NCBI GenBank assembly: GCA_016183765.1
Contig: JACPEA010000002.1
Location: 173,822-237,821 of the forward strand
Length of the DNA stretch: 64,000 nucleotides
Reading direction: 5' to 3'
Origin: Bacteroidota bacterium
GTDB taxonomy: Bacteria > Bacteroidota > Bacteroidia > Chitinophagales > Chitinophagaceae
The number at the start of each line of letters is the position of its first letter. Within the stretch, counting starts at the first letter, position 1. The notes under the pieces were generated by a model, which was not told where the DNA came from, did not search any database, and saw only the letters and a program-made list of their open reading frames with translations. Position numbers and translations under genes: made by a program. Shown piece by piece: positions 26,920 through 36,064 of this stretch.

Positions 26920-27513
26920 ATGACACCGGAGAGAAGTGCCAAACTGTTAGAGGTTCTCAGCAAACGTCAGGCTGATCTGACCGTGGTAATGGAGAATGTA
27001 AACGATCCCCATAATATTTCAGCCGTCATGCGCACCTGTGAATCGGTGGGGATACAGGATATTTATGTGCTTACTACCCGGATCCGGCAGCACAAGAAAT
27101 TCGGGGTCAAAAGCAGCAGCAGCGCCGCCAAATGGCTGACCATACACCAGCATACGGATGCGGGCGAATGTTTTGCTGAATTGCGCAAACACTACACCCA
27201 GATCCTGACCACACACCTGGCCACTGATTCGGTTGGACTGTACGAGATCGATTTCACCAAACCCACTGCCCTGGTATTCGGTAATGAACACGATGGGGTG
27301 AGTGAAGAGATCAGGGCCATGGCCGATGGCAATTTTATCATTCCCCAGGAGGGCATCATACAAAGCCTGAACATTTCTGTGGCCTGCGCGGTCAGTATTT
27401 ACGAAGCATACCGCCAGAAAAACGGTGCGGGACATTATGATAGACCCTCTTTATCCGCTCAAAGAAGGGAATCCCTGATGAAGGACTGGGGGTTTCTGGA
27501 AACCGATCAATAA
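26920..27513 (+). CDS. trmH: tRNA (guanosine(18)-2'-O)-methyltransferase
   Basis: The ATG at 26920 gives 197 residues starting MTPERSAKLLEVLSKRQADL, very close to E. coli TrmH. SPOUT motifs are complete: NVNDPHNISAVMRTCESVG, ALVFGNEHDGVSEE and IIPQEGIIQSLNISVACAVS with the knot. The enzyme methylates G18 in tRNA with S-adenosylmethionine. The open frame runs on upstream into the preceding gene, but the terminator and homology fix this start. The thioredoxin-like gene follows nine bases downstream. Confidence 0.92.
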   Translation: MTPERSAKLLEVLSKRQADLTVVMENVNDPHNISAVMRTCESVGIQDIYVLTTRIRQHKKFGVKSSSSAAKWLTIHQHTDAGECFAELRKHYTQILTTHLATDSVGLYEIDFTKPTALVFGNEHDGVSEEIRAMADGNFIIPQEGIIQSLNISVACAVSIYEAYRQKNGAGHYDRPSLSAQRRESLMKDWGFLETDQ

Positions 27514-27522
27514 AACAGGCAC

Positions 27523-28002
27523 ATGAAAAAAATATTATTCGCCATCCTACTCCTGCTATCCTGCCAGTGTATATCGGCACAACCCATCAGAAAGCTGAAG
27601 ATCGATCAGCTTCAGAAAATGATCGATACCAGTTCGGTACCGCTGGTGGTGAATTTCTGGGCCACCTGGTGCGGTCCCTGTATACGGGAGATCCCCTGGT
27701 TTGAAAAGCAGGTGGCCGCTTTTGCAGACAAGCAAGTAAAACTGCTGCTGGTGAGCCTCGATTTCCCCGATGAGTACCCTGCCGGCATTAGCAGTTTTGC
27801 CAGGAAAAACGGCTACCGCTCGCAGATCGTTTGGCTGAATGAAACGGATGCGGCATCGTATTGCCCTAAAATAGACAAACAATGGGAGGGTACCATACCG
27901 GTAACCCTGATGGTGAACAACCAAACAAAATACCGCCGGTTCTTTAACCAGCAATTGCCAGAACCCAGGCTGTTACAGGAATTAGCGCAATTGGTACAAT
28001 GA
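27523..28002 (+). CDS. Secreted thioredoxin-fold (TlpA-like) protein
   Basis: The 159-residue protein has a signal peptide (MKKILFAILLLLSCQCISAQ) and a thioredoxin fold with the redox motif WATWCGPC (Cys50, Cys53) and a cis-Pro region GTIPVTLM. It is likely periplasmic and reduces or exchanges disulfides, perhaps for cytochrome c maturation. The cysteine in LLSCQC could alternatively be lipidated. It follows trmH closely and is probably cotranscribed. Confidence 0.88.
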   Translation: MKKILFAILLLLSCQCISAQPIRKLKIDQLQKMIDTSSVPLVVNFWATWCGPCIREIPWFEKQVAAFADKQVKLLLVSLDFPDEYPAGISSFARKNGYRSQIVWLNETDAASYCPKIDKQWEGTIPVTLMVNNQTKYRRFFNQQLPEPRLLQELAQLVQ

Positions 28003-28005
28003 TCA

Positions 28006-28209
28006 TCAGTACTGTTCCGCGTCTTCCTCACGCTGTAAGCGTTGCAGTTTTTGTATCAGGTGCAGTGAATAGGCAAAACTGATCATACTCCCCAGGGCCA
28101 TTACTACGCCCCAACTGCTGCTGTAGTGCACACCATCTGCAAAAGCATACGTGATCAGGAAAATAACGCCAATGATAACTACTGTGCGAATGAATGGATG
28201 CATATTCAT
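28006..28209 (-). CDS. Small membrane protein
   Basis: The 67-residue protein from the ATG at 28209 (MNMHPFIRTVVIIGVIFLIT) has two predicted membrane segments, TVVIIGVIFLITYAF and WGVVMALGSMISFAYSL, then a charged tail (KLQRLQREEDAEQY). An in-frame ATG at 28245 is possible. Unrecognised. It is convergent with the thioredoxin-like gene, three bases apart, with no terminator between. Confidence 0.6.
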   Translation of the reverse strand: MNMHPFIRTVVIIGVIFLITYAFADGVHYSSSWGVVMALGSMISFAYSLHLIQKLQRLQREEDAEQY

Positions 28210-28318
28210 ATAGCAGGTTTTGGTTATGCTATAATGAGATGCCATCCGGCACAGAATCCATAAATCAACTTATATTTTCGGGTAACCTGTTTTAGGGAGT
28301 AGCCTGTTTTTTGTTGAG

Positions 28319-29266
28319 TTACGCTGTCTTTTTTCTCTCTTCCGAAGCTTTGGTGAGGTAGGTGATACTGACATTCAGCTCGAATCCGATCAGCAGGATC
28401 AGGGAATTGATATACACCAGCACCATGATGATCAGCACGGTCCCGATAGAGCCATAGATCTTATTGTAACTGGCAAAATTGTTGACCCAGTACGAGAACA
28501 ATAACGTGGTTACCAGGGTAAGGGTCGTGGCCAGCATGGATCCGGGCGATACGATCTTCCAGCGCTTTTTGATGTTGGGAGCAAATTTGTAAATGAATGC
28601 GATGCCATAGAACAGCAGGCAAACAATGATACCCCAGCGTACACCATTCCACCACGATAGCCGCTCAGCCCTCCGCATGTTGAACACATGGTTCAGCACA
28701 TAACTGAGTTGTTGTTTGCCCAGGAACAGCGCCAGCGCCGATACCAGGATCAGTACCAGTAAAATGAACGTTAAACGGATGGCCCTCCAGCGCTGGTGAA
28801 GGAAGACGGTCTTTTTTTCCTGGATCGATTTATCGAATGTCCGGATGATGCCGATCATGGCATTGGAAGAATAGAACAGCAGTAACAGAAAGCCAAAAGA
28901 AAAAATACCGATATGCTGGTCCTCCAGCAGATCGTTCAGTGTATTGGTAATGAAATGATAGGTGCTTGAATTGGGGGTGATATCCTTGAACAGTCCCATG
29001 ATCTCCCTTCGCACGTTGTCCGACCCGGGAACCAGCGGTATCAGCGAGAACAAAGACAGGATGGCCGCAGGTAAGGCCATGATCAGGTTAAAGGAAATGG
29101 CAGCAGCACGCTCATCCAGTCCCACCCGTTTTACCTGCTTTAAAAAGAAGTCCACCACATCATACACCGGCAAACCCTGGAAACCGGGGATCACCCATGT
29201 CTTACTTTTCTTCAGCAGGAAAGCCACCGGGGGCCAGCGTAATATGATCCGTTCTAATCTGGTCAA
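28319..29266 (-). CDS. YihY/BrkB family membrane protein
   Basis: The 315-residue protein has about six membrane segments. DERAAAISFNLIMALPAAILSL near residue 55 and LLLFYSSNAMIGIIRTFDKS near the middle are characteristic of the YihY/BrkB family, once misassigned as RNase BN. The molecular role is unsettled. Its ATG overlaps the mltG stop by four bases, so the two are translationally coupled. Confidence 0.88.
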   Translation of the reverse strand: MTRLERIILRWPPVAFLLKKSKTWVIPGFQGLPVYDVVDFFLKQVKRVGLDERAAAISFNLIMALPAAILSLFSLIPLVPGSDNVRREIMGLFKDITPNSSTYHFITNTLNDLLEDQHIGIFSFGFLLLLFYSSNAMIGIIRTFDKSIQEKKTVFLHQRWRAIRLTFILLVLILVSALALFLGKQQLSYVLNHVFNMRRAERLSWWNGVRWGIIVCLLFYGIAFIYKFAPNIKKRWKIVSPGSMLATTLTLVTTLLFSYWVNNFASYNKIYGSIGTVLIIMVLVYINSLILLIGFELNVSITYLTKASEERKKTA

Positions 29267-30309
29267 GGTTTTTTGGATTCTTTTTCCTGTTTACGGGCCA
29301 TATAGGCATCCAGTGCTTTCTGGTATTCTTTGGCATAACGGTCGTGTTCAGCATAGTTGCTGCTGAAATGATGGTAACCACTGAAGTCGCTTTTGGCCAC
29401 AAAGTACAGGTAGTCTGAATGGGGTGCATTCAATACAATATCAATGGTCTTGGGCGATGGCGTGCAGATAGGGCCGGGGGGTAACCCTTTTACCCGGTAA
29501 GTGTTGTAAGGTGAGGGATTGAACAGGTATTTTTCGTAGATCCGGGTGAGCGTAAAATCCTTCATCGCGTACTTGATGGTGGGACAAGCCTGCAGCGGCA
29601 TCTGTTTTTTCAACCGGTTGATGTACACGCTGGCGATCTTGTATTTGTCGCTCTCATAATTGGTCTCTTCCTCCACGATCGATGCCAGTATATACACCTG
29701 CTCAGGTGTAAAATTCATTTTTTCAGCTTTGGCCAGCCGGTCATTTTGAGCCCAGTAGCTCTTCTGTTCATCCGACAGCCTGCGCAGGATGCGGGTGATG
29801 GATGTATGCCAGTAAAAACTGTAAGTGTCCGGTATGATCAGGGTGAACAGTTGGCTGGTATCCACCCCGAATTTTTTCAGCGAGTCGTTACTGTTCAGGT
29901 AACGCATCACCGACACGGAGTCGGGTGCAAAATTCTTGCTGATCAGGTGGGCCAGGTCTTCTTTGACTCTGAGTTTATTGATCACGAGTTTCAGTTCTGC
30001 CAGCCGTCCATTGCGCAGCATGCGGGCAATTTTCCAGCTGCTCATGCCTTTTTTTACTTCGTATTTGCCGGGTCTGAGTTTGTTCCAGACTTCCATGCGC
30101 GATGCCAGCAGACTGAACACGGCGGGATGGGCCAGGATCTGCTCCTGTTCCATGGCTTGCAGTACGGCGGCCTGACCGGTCTTGCCTTCGGGCACGATGA
30201 AATACCGGCTTTTCTCAGAAAAATCCGTTCCGGGGCCCAGTACCAGCCAGGCACTTACAGCGCCGGCGATGACCAGTGCCAGCAATAGGGCGGAGAGAAC
30301 TTTTGACAT
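29263..30309 (-). CDS. mltG: Endolytic murein transglycosylase
   Basis: The 348-residue protein has one N-terminal membrane anchor (LLALVIAGAVSAWLVLG), a LysM-like region and the YceG/MltG catalytic domain: ILASIVEEETNYESDKYKIA with the catalytic Glu, then ASVYINRLKK, MPLQACPTIKYA, and YNTYRVKGLPPGPICTPS. It cuts nascent glycan strands at the inner membrane and so limits their length. It is the first gene of a two-gene unit with the YihY protein; the secG terminator lies just upstream. Confidence 0.93.
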   Translation of the reverse strand: MSKVLSALLLALVIAGAVSAWLVLGPGTDFSEKSRYFIVPEGKTGQAAVLQAMEQEQILAHPAVFSLLASRMEVWNKLRPGKYEVKKGMSSWKIARMLRNGRLAELKLVINKLRVKEDLAHLISKNFAPDSVSVMRYLNSNDSLKKFGVDTSQLFTLIIPDTYSFYWHTSITRILRRLSDEQKSYWAQNDRLAKAEKMNFTPEQVYILASIVEEETNYESDKYKIASVYINRLKKQMPLQACPTIKYAMKDFTLTRIYEKYLFNPSPYNTYRVKGLPPGPICTPSPKTIDIVLNAPHSDYLYFVAKSDFSGYHHFSSNYAEHDRYAKEYQKALDAYMARKQEKESKKP

Positions 30310-30324
30310 GTATTCAAATTAAAT

Positions 30325-30354
30325 AAAAAACCCTGTCTGAGGTGCAGACAGGGT
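30325..30354 (-). terminator. Terminator at the end of the miaB-secG operon
   Basis: On the minus strand ACCCTGTCTG pairs with CAGACAGGGT (arms at 30345-30354 and 30330-30339), followed by TTTTTATTT. It lies 20 bases after the secG stop. Confidence 0.9.
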
Positions 30355-30374
30355 GGTAAAATATCGTCAGAAAA

Positions 30375-30725
30375 TTATTTCTTAACAGAATCTGTTGCAG
30401 TAGCGGTATTGGCCGGAACAGGAGCAGGGGCCGGAGCCGGAGCGGTCTGGTTGGTATTTACTTTCTGCAGGATAGAACTGTCAGCACCATCAGAACCGCC
30501 GCCTTTTAAGAACAGGGTAGAGAAGATGGCCAGTACAGCGATGATGCCTGAAAATAACCAGGTACCTTTTTCCAGTACATCGGTGGTTTGCTTCACACCC
30601 ATCAGCTGGTTACTGAAACCGCCCACATTACCGGATAAGCCACCACCTTTCGGGTTCTGTACCAGAACGATAAAACCCAGTGCAACGGCAGCGATCACGA
30701 TCAGGATCAAAAACACAATAGTCAT
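30375..30725 (-). CDS. secG: Preprotein translocase subunit SecG
   Basis: The 116-residue protein has two membrane segments (VFLILIVIAAVALGFIVLV and TWLFSGIIAVLAIFSTLF) separated by the SecG loop VQNPKGGGLSGNVGG. A C-terminal Ala/Pro-rich tail (APAPAPAPVPANTATA) is longer than in E. coli. It assists SecYEG-mediated export. It is the last gene of the miaB-sigma-54-lptE unit. Confidence 0.93.
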   Translation of the reverse strand: MTIVFLILIVIAAVALGFIVLVQNPKGGGLSGNVGGFSNQLMGVKQTTDVLEKGTWLFSGIIAVLAIFSTLFLKGGGSDGADSSILQKVNTNQTAPAPAPAPVPANTATATDSVKK

Positions 30726-30726
30726 A

Positions 30727-31590
30727 TTATATACCTTTTAATTGTTCTATTTTGGCAGCAAAATAACTGGATTTTTCAGGATTTATGAAACTTAATTTAA
30801 TGTAGAGCTGGATGGCTTTCTCTACCTGCCCCTGTTTCTCCAGTACATCGGCCATGGTTTCGGTCAGTACTTCCCGGGTTTCATTGGAGTTTTTGGCGGT
30901 TTCGACCACTGCTTTCTCCATTTCCAGGGTGGTACCCAGGTCATTGGGGGTGCCCTGTGCCTGTTTGATCTGCTTGAGCCAGTCGGTGAATTTTCGTAAA
31001 TGTGCCGTCAGTTTATCCTGCGGGATGGCAGACAGGTCCACTTTTATACCCTGCGAGGCAAAATAGTCGATCGTATGCAATTTTTTCTTTTCTGCATCAA
31101 TATCCAGCACCGCATCGGGTTCCACCGGTTTCTTAAAATCAGCCAGTTGGTTAGAAAGTATGCCTGCGATCTTACTTTCCGTTTCTGCACCTGCTTCCTC
31201 ATTATCGGTATCTTCCAGGTAATCGTCGGGGGCCGGCTCGGTTTCTATGCTGTTATCAACGCTTACATCTATCTGCCGCATCATTTCCCGCACATTTTCC
31301 ACGGAAGGGATCACCATGGCGACTGCTTTTTCCGTTTTCTCTTTGGGCGTTGTCGCCTGCATACCAGCCAGCTGGTACTGCAACCAGAGCGGATTGGTGA
31401 AATAGAGGTTGGTCTTAGCCACCGGGGCCATACCCTTATTTTCATTGCCCGATGCAGTACTGGCAAAAAAATGTGCCGGTGCAAAATAGGGAGCTTCGGC
31501 AGCCAGTTTTTGCCAGTATTCAGGTGTTACCTGGGCAAGCGATAGTTTGCCGGTAAGATGGAACAATACTTTTTCCTGCGTCAGGTTCAT
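30727..31590 (-). CDS. Conserved hypothetical protein with TPR-like C-terminus
   Basis: The 287-residue cytoplasmic protein has no signal peptide. It has an acidic middle (about residues 95-130: DDYLEDTDNEEAGAETES), a segment TDWLKQIKQAQ and a C-terminal TPR-like helical pair (VLEKQGQVEKAIQLYIKLSF, INPEKSSYFAAKIEQL). It lies between lptE and secG, a Bacteroidota arrangement as far as I recall. The function is unknown. Its stop and the SecG ATG are one base apart. Confidence 0.7.
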   Translation of the reverse strand: MNLTQEKVLFHLTGKLSLAQVTPEYWQKLAAEAPYFAPAHFFASTASGNENKGMAPVAKTNLYFTNPLWLQYQLAGMQATTPKEKTEKAVAMVIPSVENVREMMRQIDVSVDNSIETEPAPDDYLEDTDNEEAGAETESKIAGILSNQLADFKKPVEPDAVLDIDAEKKKLHTIDYFASQGIKVDLSAIPQDKLTAHLRKFTDWLKQIKQAQGTPNDLGTTLEMEKAVVETAKNSNETREVLTETMADVLEKQGQVEKAIQLYIKLSFINPEKSSYFAAKIEQLKGI

Positions 31591-31611
31591 GTGGATAAAA
31601 GTAGGATTTGA

Positions 31612-32133
31612 TTACCAGTTTGAGAAGATGCGGTTAAAAATATCGTCCGATAAGGTCCTGACCACTTCATCCAGCAACTGGGCTTCTGCCTGCTGCAGCG
31701 AGAGGTTGGCCGAATAATCGAAGCTGCGGCTTACATCAAACTCTTCTGTTTCGTTGCTTTTGTTCTTTTTCAGTAGTACATGCAGGCTAACGGTCAAACG
31801 GTTGGTAGTGGCCTGTTGGGCGCTTACACCAACGGTTTGCGTGGCATCGTACCGGGTAACGGTACTGTTGATCACGTAGTCGGCATTGTCGTCGTTGGTA
31901 CGGGTAAGTTTGGTACCACCAAGGATCTTCTGTTGTATCTTATCGAAGAATTTCTGGCTTAACTGCGGGTTCACATAAGAGGCCCGGTTCTCTACAAACC
32001 CAACCTTCACTGTTTTCACATCCGCCGGTATCACCGCATCCCTGAACGAATACCGCACGCTACACCCCGTTATCATCCCCAGAATGACCAATATCAATCC
32101 TACACACCCCCGCATATTTTTTCGTTTCATCAT
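31612..32133 (-). CDS. lptE: LptE-like LPS assembly lipoprotein
   Basis: From the ATG at 32133 the 173-residue protein has a lipoprotein signal (VGLILVILGMITGCS, lipobox MITGC). The mature part matches the Bacteroidota LptE pattern (VRYSFRDAVIPADVKTVKVGF, TRTNDDNADYVINSTVTRYD, SQQATTNRLTVSLHV-like segment). It plugs the LptD outer-membrane channel for LPS. An ATG at 32130 is equally possible. Its context with sigma-54 activator and secG genes is typical of the phylum. Confidence 0.8.
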   Translation of the reverse strand: MMKRKNMRGCVGLILVILGMITGCSVRYSFRDAVIPADVKTVKVGFVENRASYVNPQLSQKFFDKIQQKILGGTKLTRTNDDNADYVINSTVTRYDATQTVGVSAQQATTNRLTVSLHVLLKKNKSNETEEFDVSRSFDYSANLSLQQAEAQLLDEVVRTLSDDIFNRIFSNW

Positions 32134-32164
32134 TATCAAAAATTTTACCCTACCCAAAGTAAAT

Positions 32165-32196
32165 CATTCACTCATTCACTCATTCACTCATTGAAT
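32165..32196. repeat. Octamer array CATTCACT (array H)
   Basis: CATTCACT occurs three times in tandem (32165-32188), followed by CATTGAAT. It lies between the stop of the sigma-54 activator (32201) and lptE, inside the operon. The same octamer is found at 39594-39633. Confidence 0.9.
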
Positions 32197-32200
32197 AATC

Positions 32201-33478
32201 TCACTCATCAATATCATACTCTTTCAGTTTCCGGTATAAAGTCCGCTCACTGATGCCCAGGTCAAGTGAGGCATCCCTTCTTTTGCCCTTATGTTTTTTC
32301 AGCGCTTTTACAATCAGTTCTTTCTCTTTGTCCATGATGTTCAGCGATTCTTCCACTTCTTCATGGTGGTGAATATCCGTATCGTGCAGCAGTACCGGTT
32401 GCTGGTTACCTGCCGGCAGGAAAGAGCCCTGATTCACGGCTGGTTGCTGAGCCGGTGGTGGCGCCATGATCGCCTGGTTAGTATCATTGGCCCCATGGAA
32501 ATCGTTCATCAGCGAATCGCGGGTGAAATTGGCTGCAGTGCCTGCCAGGGAAGGGTTCTGCAGGATCTCCAGGAACATTTTCTTCAGCTCGGTAACGTCT
32601 TTTTTCATGTCGAAAAAGAGCTTGTACAGGATCTCCCGTTCATTGGCAAACTCACCCTGTGCAGGGCCGCCTGCCAGTACCGGTAAACGGTTATGCACTG
32701 CATCCGGAAGGAACCTGCGCATTTCTGTGCCGCTGACCAGGCTGTTGGTGCTCAGTACGGATATCTGTTCTGCAATGTTCTTCAATTCACGAACATTACC
32801 TTGCCAGTTATGGTTTATTAACAGGCTTTTGGCTTCCTCATCCAGCTGTACCGGAGTGGTTTTATACCGCTCTGAGAAATCGACCACGAACTTGCGGAAG
32901 AGCAGCAGGATATCCTCTTTCCTGTCGCGCAGCGCCGGTACCCGTATGGGCACCGTACTCAAACGATAATACAGGTCTTCGCGAAAACGGCCTTTCTGTG
33001 TAAAATCCAGCAGCTCGCGGTTGGTGGCGGCTATCACACGCACATCGGTCTTCTGTACCTTGGATGATCCCACGCGGATGAATTCGCCTGTTTCCAGTAC
33101 CCGCAGCAAACGGGCCTGCGTACCCAGCGGCATTTCGCCGATCTCATCCATGAAAATGGTACCGCCATTAACGGTTTCAAAATATCCCTTACGGCTGTCT
33201 ACCGCACCTGTAAACGCGCCTTTCTCATGACCAAACAATTCAGAATCGATGGTGCCTTCGGGGATGGCTCCGCAGTTGACAGCGATGAACGGGTTATGTT
33301 TACGTGCCGAAAGGGCATGTATGATCTGCGAGAACACTTCCTTGCCCACACCACTTTCTCCTACGATCAGTACCGTAAGATCCGTGGCAGCCACCTGCGC
33401 CGCCGTGTTCAGTGCATGGTTCAGCGCCGGCGAGTTACCAATGATGCCGAAGCGGTTTTTGATACTTTGTAGATCCAT
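32201..33478 (-). CDS. Sigma-54-dependent transcriptional activator without receiver domain
   Basis: The 425-residue protein starts directly with the AAA+ domain: Walker A GESGVGKE, the sigma-54 contact loop GAFTGA, Walker B (GGTIFMDEIGEMP) and sensor motifs. There is no response-regulator or PAS domain ahead. A linker follows, and the C-terminal Fis-type HTH (KHKGKRRDASLDLGISERTL) binds DNA. It is encoded after miaB and before lptE. Without a sensory domain its activity may be controlled by expression or a partner. Confidence 0.93.
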   Translation of the reverse strand: MDLQSIKNRFGIIGNSPALNHALNTAAQVAATDLTVLIVGESGVGKEVFSQIIHALSARKHNPFIAVNCGAIPEGTIDSELFGHEKGAFTGAVDSRKGYFETVNGGTIFMDEIGEMPLGTQARLLRVLETGEFIRVGSSKVQKTDVRVIAATNRELLDFTQKGRFREDLYYRLSTVPIRVPALRDRKEDILLLFRKFVVDFSERYKTTPVQLDEEAKSLLINHNWQGNVRELKNIAEQISVLSTNSLVSGTEMRRFLPDAVHNRLPVLAGGPAQGEFANEREILYKLFFDMKKDVTELKKMFLEILQNPSLAGTAANFTRDSLMNDFHGANDTNQAIMAPPPAQQPAVNQGSFLPAGNQQPVLLHDTDIHHHEEVEESLNIMDKEKELIVKALKKHKGKRRDASLDLGISERTLYRKLKEYDIDE

Positions 33479-33485
33479 GGGATAA

Positions 33486-33527
33486 TTAATAATGGGTAAT
33501 TAGTAATTAATAATTAGTAATGGGGGT
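33486..33527. repeat. Heptamer array TTAGTAA/TTAATAA (array I)
   Basis: Six consecutive 7-nt words: TTAATAA, TGGGTAA, TTAGTAA, TTAATAA, TTAGTAA, TGGGGGT. They fill the gap between the miaB stop and the sigma-54 activator start, inside the operon. The word recurs at 56776-56868. Confidence 0.9.
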
Positions 33528-33529
33528 GG

Positions 33530-34972
33530 TTAGGGTAAGGCTGTTTGGCTGTTGTCTATTTTGCCCAGCAGGGTTCCTGCGGTACAACTGTTGATGTTCA
33601 CCATTACATAGTCTCCCTTTTTCAGATCGTATTGTTCTTTTGGGAAGATGACCACTTTGTTGTGATCGGTTCTTCCCTGCCAGTGATGATCGCTTTTTTT
33701 GGAGTCGCCTTCTATCAGCACCTGGAAACACCTGTTCACATCGCGCTGCATACTTTCGAGTGAGTGGATCCGGTGCAGGGCAATGATCTCCTGCAGCCTT
33801 CTTTTTTTCACATCTTCCGGTACATCATCCGCATACCTTCTCTCTGCCAGGGTGCCCGGTCTTTCGCTGTAATAGTACATGTAGGCAAGGTCGTATTTGC
33901 AATATTCCATCAACGAATAACTGTCCTGGTGGTCTTCTTCTGTTTCTGTACAGAAGCCGGAGATCATATCGGTACTCAAACCGCAACCGGGTAATATTTC
34001 GCGTATACGGTTCACCCTGCCTATATACCATTCGCGGGTATAGGTGCGGTTCATCAGCTGCAGGATGCGGTTGCTGCCGCTTTGCACGGGCAGGTGCAGG
34101 TATTTGCAGATATTGTCGTGCCTGGCCATGGTATACAACACTTCATCCGTTATATCCTTGGGATGGGATGTGCTGAAACGCACCCGCAGCAGGGGAGATA
34201 CCTGTGCCACTTTTTCAAGCAGTTTGGCAAATGTTACGGTGTCGTCGTTCTTTTCATCTATCCAGTAATAACTGTCCACATTCTGTCCCAGCAAGGTTAC
34301 TTCGCGGTAGCCGGTGGTAAAGAGTTGTGTTACTTCTTCCAGGATGGAATGTGCATCGCGACTGCGTTCGCGGCCGCGGGTGAAGGGTACCACGCAGAAA
34401 CTGCACATATTGTTGCAGCCGCGCATGATGGACACAAATGCGCAGACGCCGTTGCTGTCGAGCCGGATCGGGGCAATGTCCCCATAGGTCTCATCGCGGC
34501 TGAGCAGTACGTTCACGGCTTTCTGTCCTGTTTCGGCCTCTTCGACCAGGGAAGGCAGGCTCCGGTAGGCATCGGGGCCTACTACCAGGTCAACCAGTTT
34601 CTCCTCTTCCAGCCATTTCGATTTCAGTCGCTCAGCCATACAGCCCAGTACGCCTACCAGCATACCCGGCCTCTTTTTCTTCAGCGAGCGAAACTCCGTC
34701 AGCCGTTTTCTCACGGTCTGTTCGGCTTTTTCTCGGATAGAGCAGGTATTGATCAGCACCAGGTCGGCTTCCTCCTGGTTACGGGTGGCGCCAAAACCTT
34801 CGGCATTCAGGATGGATGCCACCACTTCGCTGTCGGCGAAATTCATGGCGCAACCGTAACTTTCTATGTAAAAATATTTCTGGTAAGCAGCGTTATTATT
34901 CACAATCGGATGGTAGGCCTCGCCCTGGCGGCTTTCGTCGTGCGTTTTGCCTGCTAATTCCAATAGTTCCAT
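33530..34972 (-). CDS. miaB: tRNA-2-methylthio-N6-dimethylallyladenosine synthase
   Basis: The 480-residue protein (ATG at 34972) has the N-terminal MTTase domain ([15 protein letters not shown] with Cys ligands), the radical SAM cluster CNNMCSFC in [17 protein letters not shown], and a C-terminal TRAM domain. It methylthiolates i6A37 of tRNA. The -7 element at 34991-34998 shows that the ATG at 34993 would lie in the promoter, so 34972 is the start. It heads the unit through secG. Confidence 0.95.
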   Translation of the reverse strand: MELLELAGKTHDESRQGEAYHPIVNNNAAYQKYFYIESYGCAMNFADSEVVASILNAEGFGATRNQEEADLVLINTCSIREKAEQTVRKRLTEFRSLKKKRPGMLVGVLGCMAERLKSKWLEEEKLVDLVVGPDAYRSLPSLVEEAETGQKAVNVLLSRDETYGDIAPIRLDSNGVCAFVSIMRGCNNMCSFCVVPFTRGRERSRDAHSILEEVTQLFTTGYREVTLLGQNVDSYYWIDEKNDDTVTFAKLLEKVAQVSPLLRVRFSTSHPKDITDEVLYTMARHDNICKYLHLPVQSGSNRILQLMNRTYTREWYIGRVNRIREILPGCGLSTDMISGFCTETEEDHQDSYSLMEYCKYDLAYMYYYSERPGTLAERRYADDVPEDVKKRRLQEIIALHRIHSLESMQRDVNRCFQVLIEGDSKKSDHHWQGRTDHNKVVIFPKEQYDLKKGDYVMVNINSCTAGTLLGKIDNSQTALP

Positions 34973-34990
34973 TCTGAACAGTTTAGTGTG

Positions 34991-34998
34991 CAAAAGTA
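34991..34998 (-). promoter_or_regulatory. -7 element of the miaB operon
   Basis: TACTTTTG on the minus strand matches TAnnTTTG. The transcription start would lie near 34987, 15 bases ahead of the ATG at 34972. No -33 TTG is seen. Confidence 0.5.
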
Positions 34999-35062
34999 CG
35001 AAAAATGTGCATTATCGTGTCATATTGTCAGCATTCCTGACTTTAAAATTGCCGATATCCAT

Positions 35063-35070
35063 TAGATTTG
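35063..35070 (+). promoter_or_regulatory. -7 element of the DUF3078 gene
   Basis: TAGATTTG matches TAnnTTTG and lies 19 bases before the ATG at 35090. No TTG is seen at the -33 spacing. Confidence 0.45.
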
Positions 35071-35089
35071 CGAGGAAAATTTCAGATAG

Positions 35090-36064
35090 ATGAAGAAAGC
35101 CCCCATTGTTTTTTTCTTTTTGTGTTCTTTTCTGGAAGTACAGGCACAGGATATAGTAGTCAACCGGTTGCGCAATGAAACCTCCCGAACCATCAAAAAA
35201 GAGGCAGATACCAGTACCTGGAACTGGAAAAAAGGCGGATTGCTGAGCTTTAACCTGGCCCAGGGCTCACTGAGTAACTGGGCTTCGGGCGGTGACAATT
35301 TTTCGTTGACCGTCAATGGTTATTTCAACTACTTTTTTTTCTACAAAAAGAACCGGCATAGCTGGGACAACAATATTGACGTGAACATGGGTTATGTGCA
35401 GTCTACCAGCCTGGGCAGCCGTAAGAACGACGACCGTTTCGACTACCTGAGCAAATACGGGTATAAAATGGACACGGTGGGTAAATGGTATCTTTCCACC
35501 CTGTTCAATTTTCGTTCACAGTTTTTTGACGGGTATACCTATTCGAACAGTGTCGGAACCTTTGCTTCCTCTTTCCTGTCGCCTGCTTATGTAATCCTGT
35601 CGGTGGGTTTCGACTGGAAAGCGGCGCAGAACCTGTCTGTGTTCTTTTCACCACTTACTTCGCGTTCTATTTTCCTGATGAATGATCAACTTGCACTGAA
35701 AGGAGGGTATGGTATTCCGGCGGGTTCGCATTCGGTGAATGAGATAGGTGCTTTTGCTACGGTGAACTATAACAATACCATTGCCAAGAATGTGATATAT
35801 AAGGGCAGGATAGACCTGTTCGCCAATTACCAGAATAAACCGGAGAATGTTGACCTCTATATGACCAACCTGTTCTCATTCAAGATCAATCGTTTTTTTT
35901 CGGCCACTTATAGCCTGGATATGATCTATGACGATGATATCCGCTTATTTGGTCCTGAAAAAAAATCGCCGGCTCTGCAAACCAAGAGCCTGATCGGTAT
36001 CGGTTTCCTGAAACCGTTGAATGTGGTCAAGATCCGGCACAGCAATCCTGCCAGTACTATTTAG
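35090..36064 (+). CDS. DUF3078 outer-membrane protein
   Basis: The 324-residue protein has a signal peptide (MKKAPIVFFFLCSFLEVQAQ) and the DUF3078 signature of Bacteroidota: KKGGLLSFNLAQGSLSNWA, GGDNFSLTVNG, RKNDDRFDYLSKYGYK and LFNFRSQFFDGYTYS. Alternating hydrophobic and polar residues with terminal aromatics suggest an outer-membrane beta-barrel. The function is unknown. Its TAG stop (36062-36064) shares bases with the TAA stop of convergent purK. Confidence 0.88.
   Translation: MKKAPIVFFFLCSFLEVQAQDIVVNRLRNETSRTIKKEADTSTWNWKKGGLLSFNLAQGSLSNWASGGDNFSLTVNGYFNYFFFYKKNRHSWDNNIDVNMGYVQSTSLGSRKNDDRFDYLSKYGYKMDTVGKWYLSTLFNFRSQFFDGYTYSNSVGTFASSFLSPAYVILSVGFDWKAAQNLSVFFSPLTSRSIFLMNDQLALKGGYGIPAGSHSVNEIGAFATVNYNNTIAKNVIYKGRIDLFANYQNKPENVDLYMTNLFSFKINRFFSATYSLDMIYDDDIRLFGPEKKSPALQTKSLIGIGFLKPLNVVKIRHSNPASTI

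Noticed and set aside
34082..34957. 291-codon plus-strand frame inside miaB
   Set aside because: Antisense to miaB; the real gene has full MTTase and radical SAM motifs.
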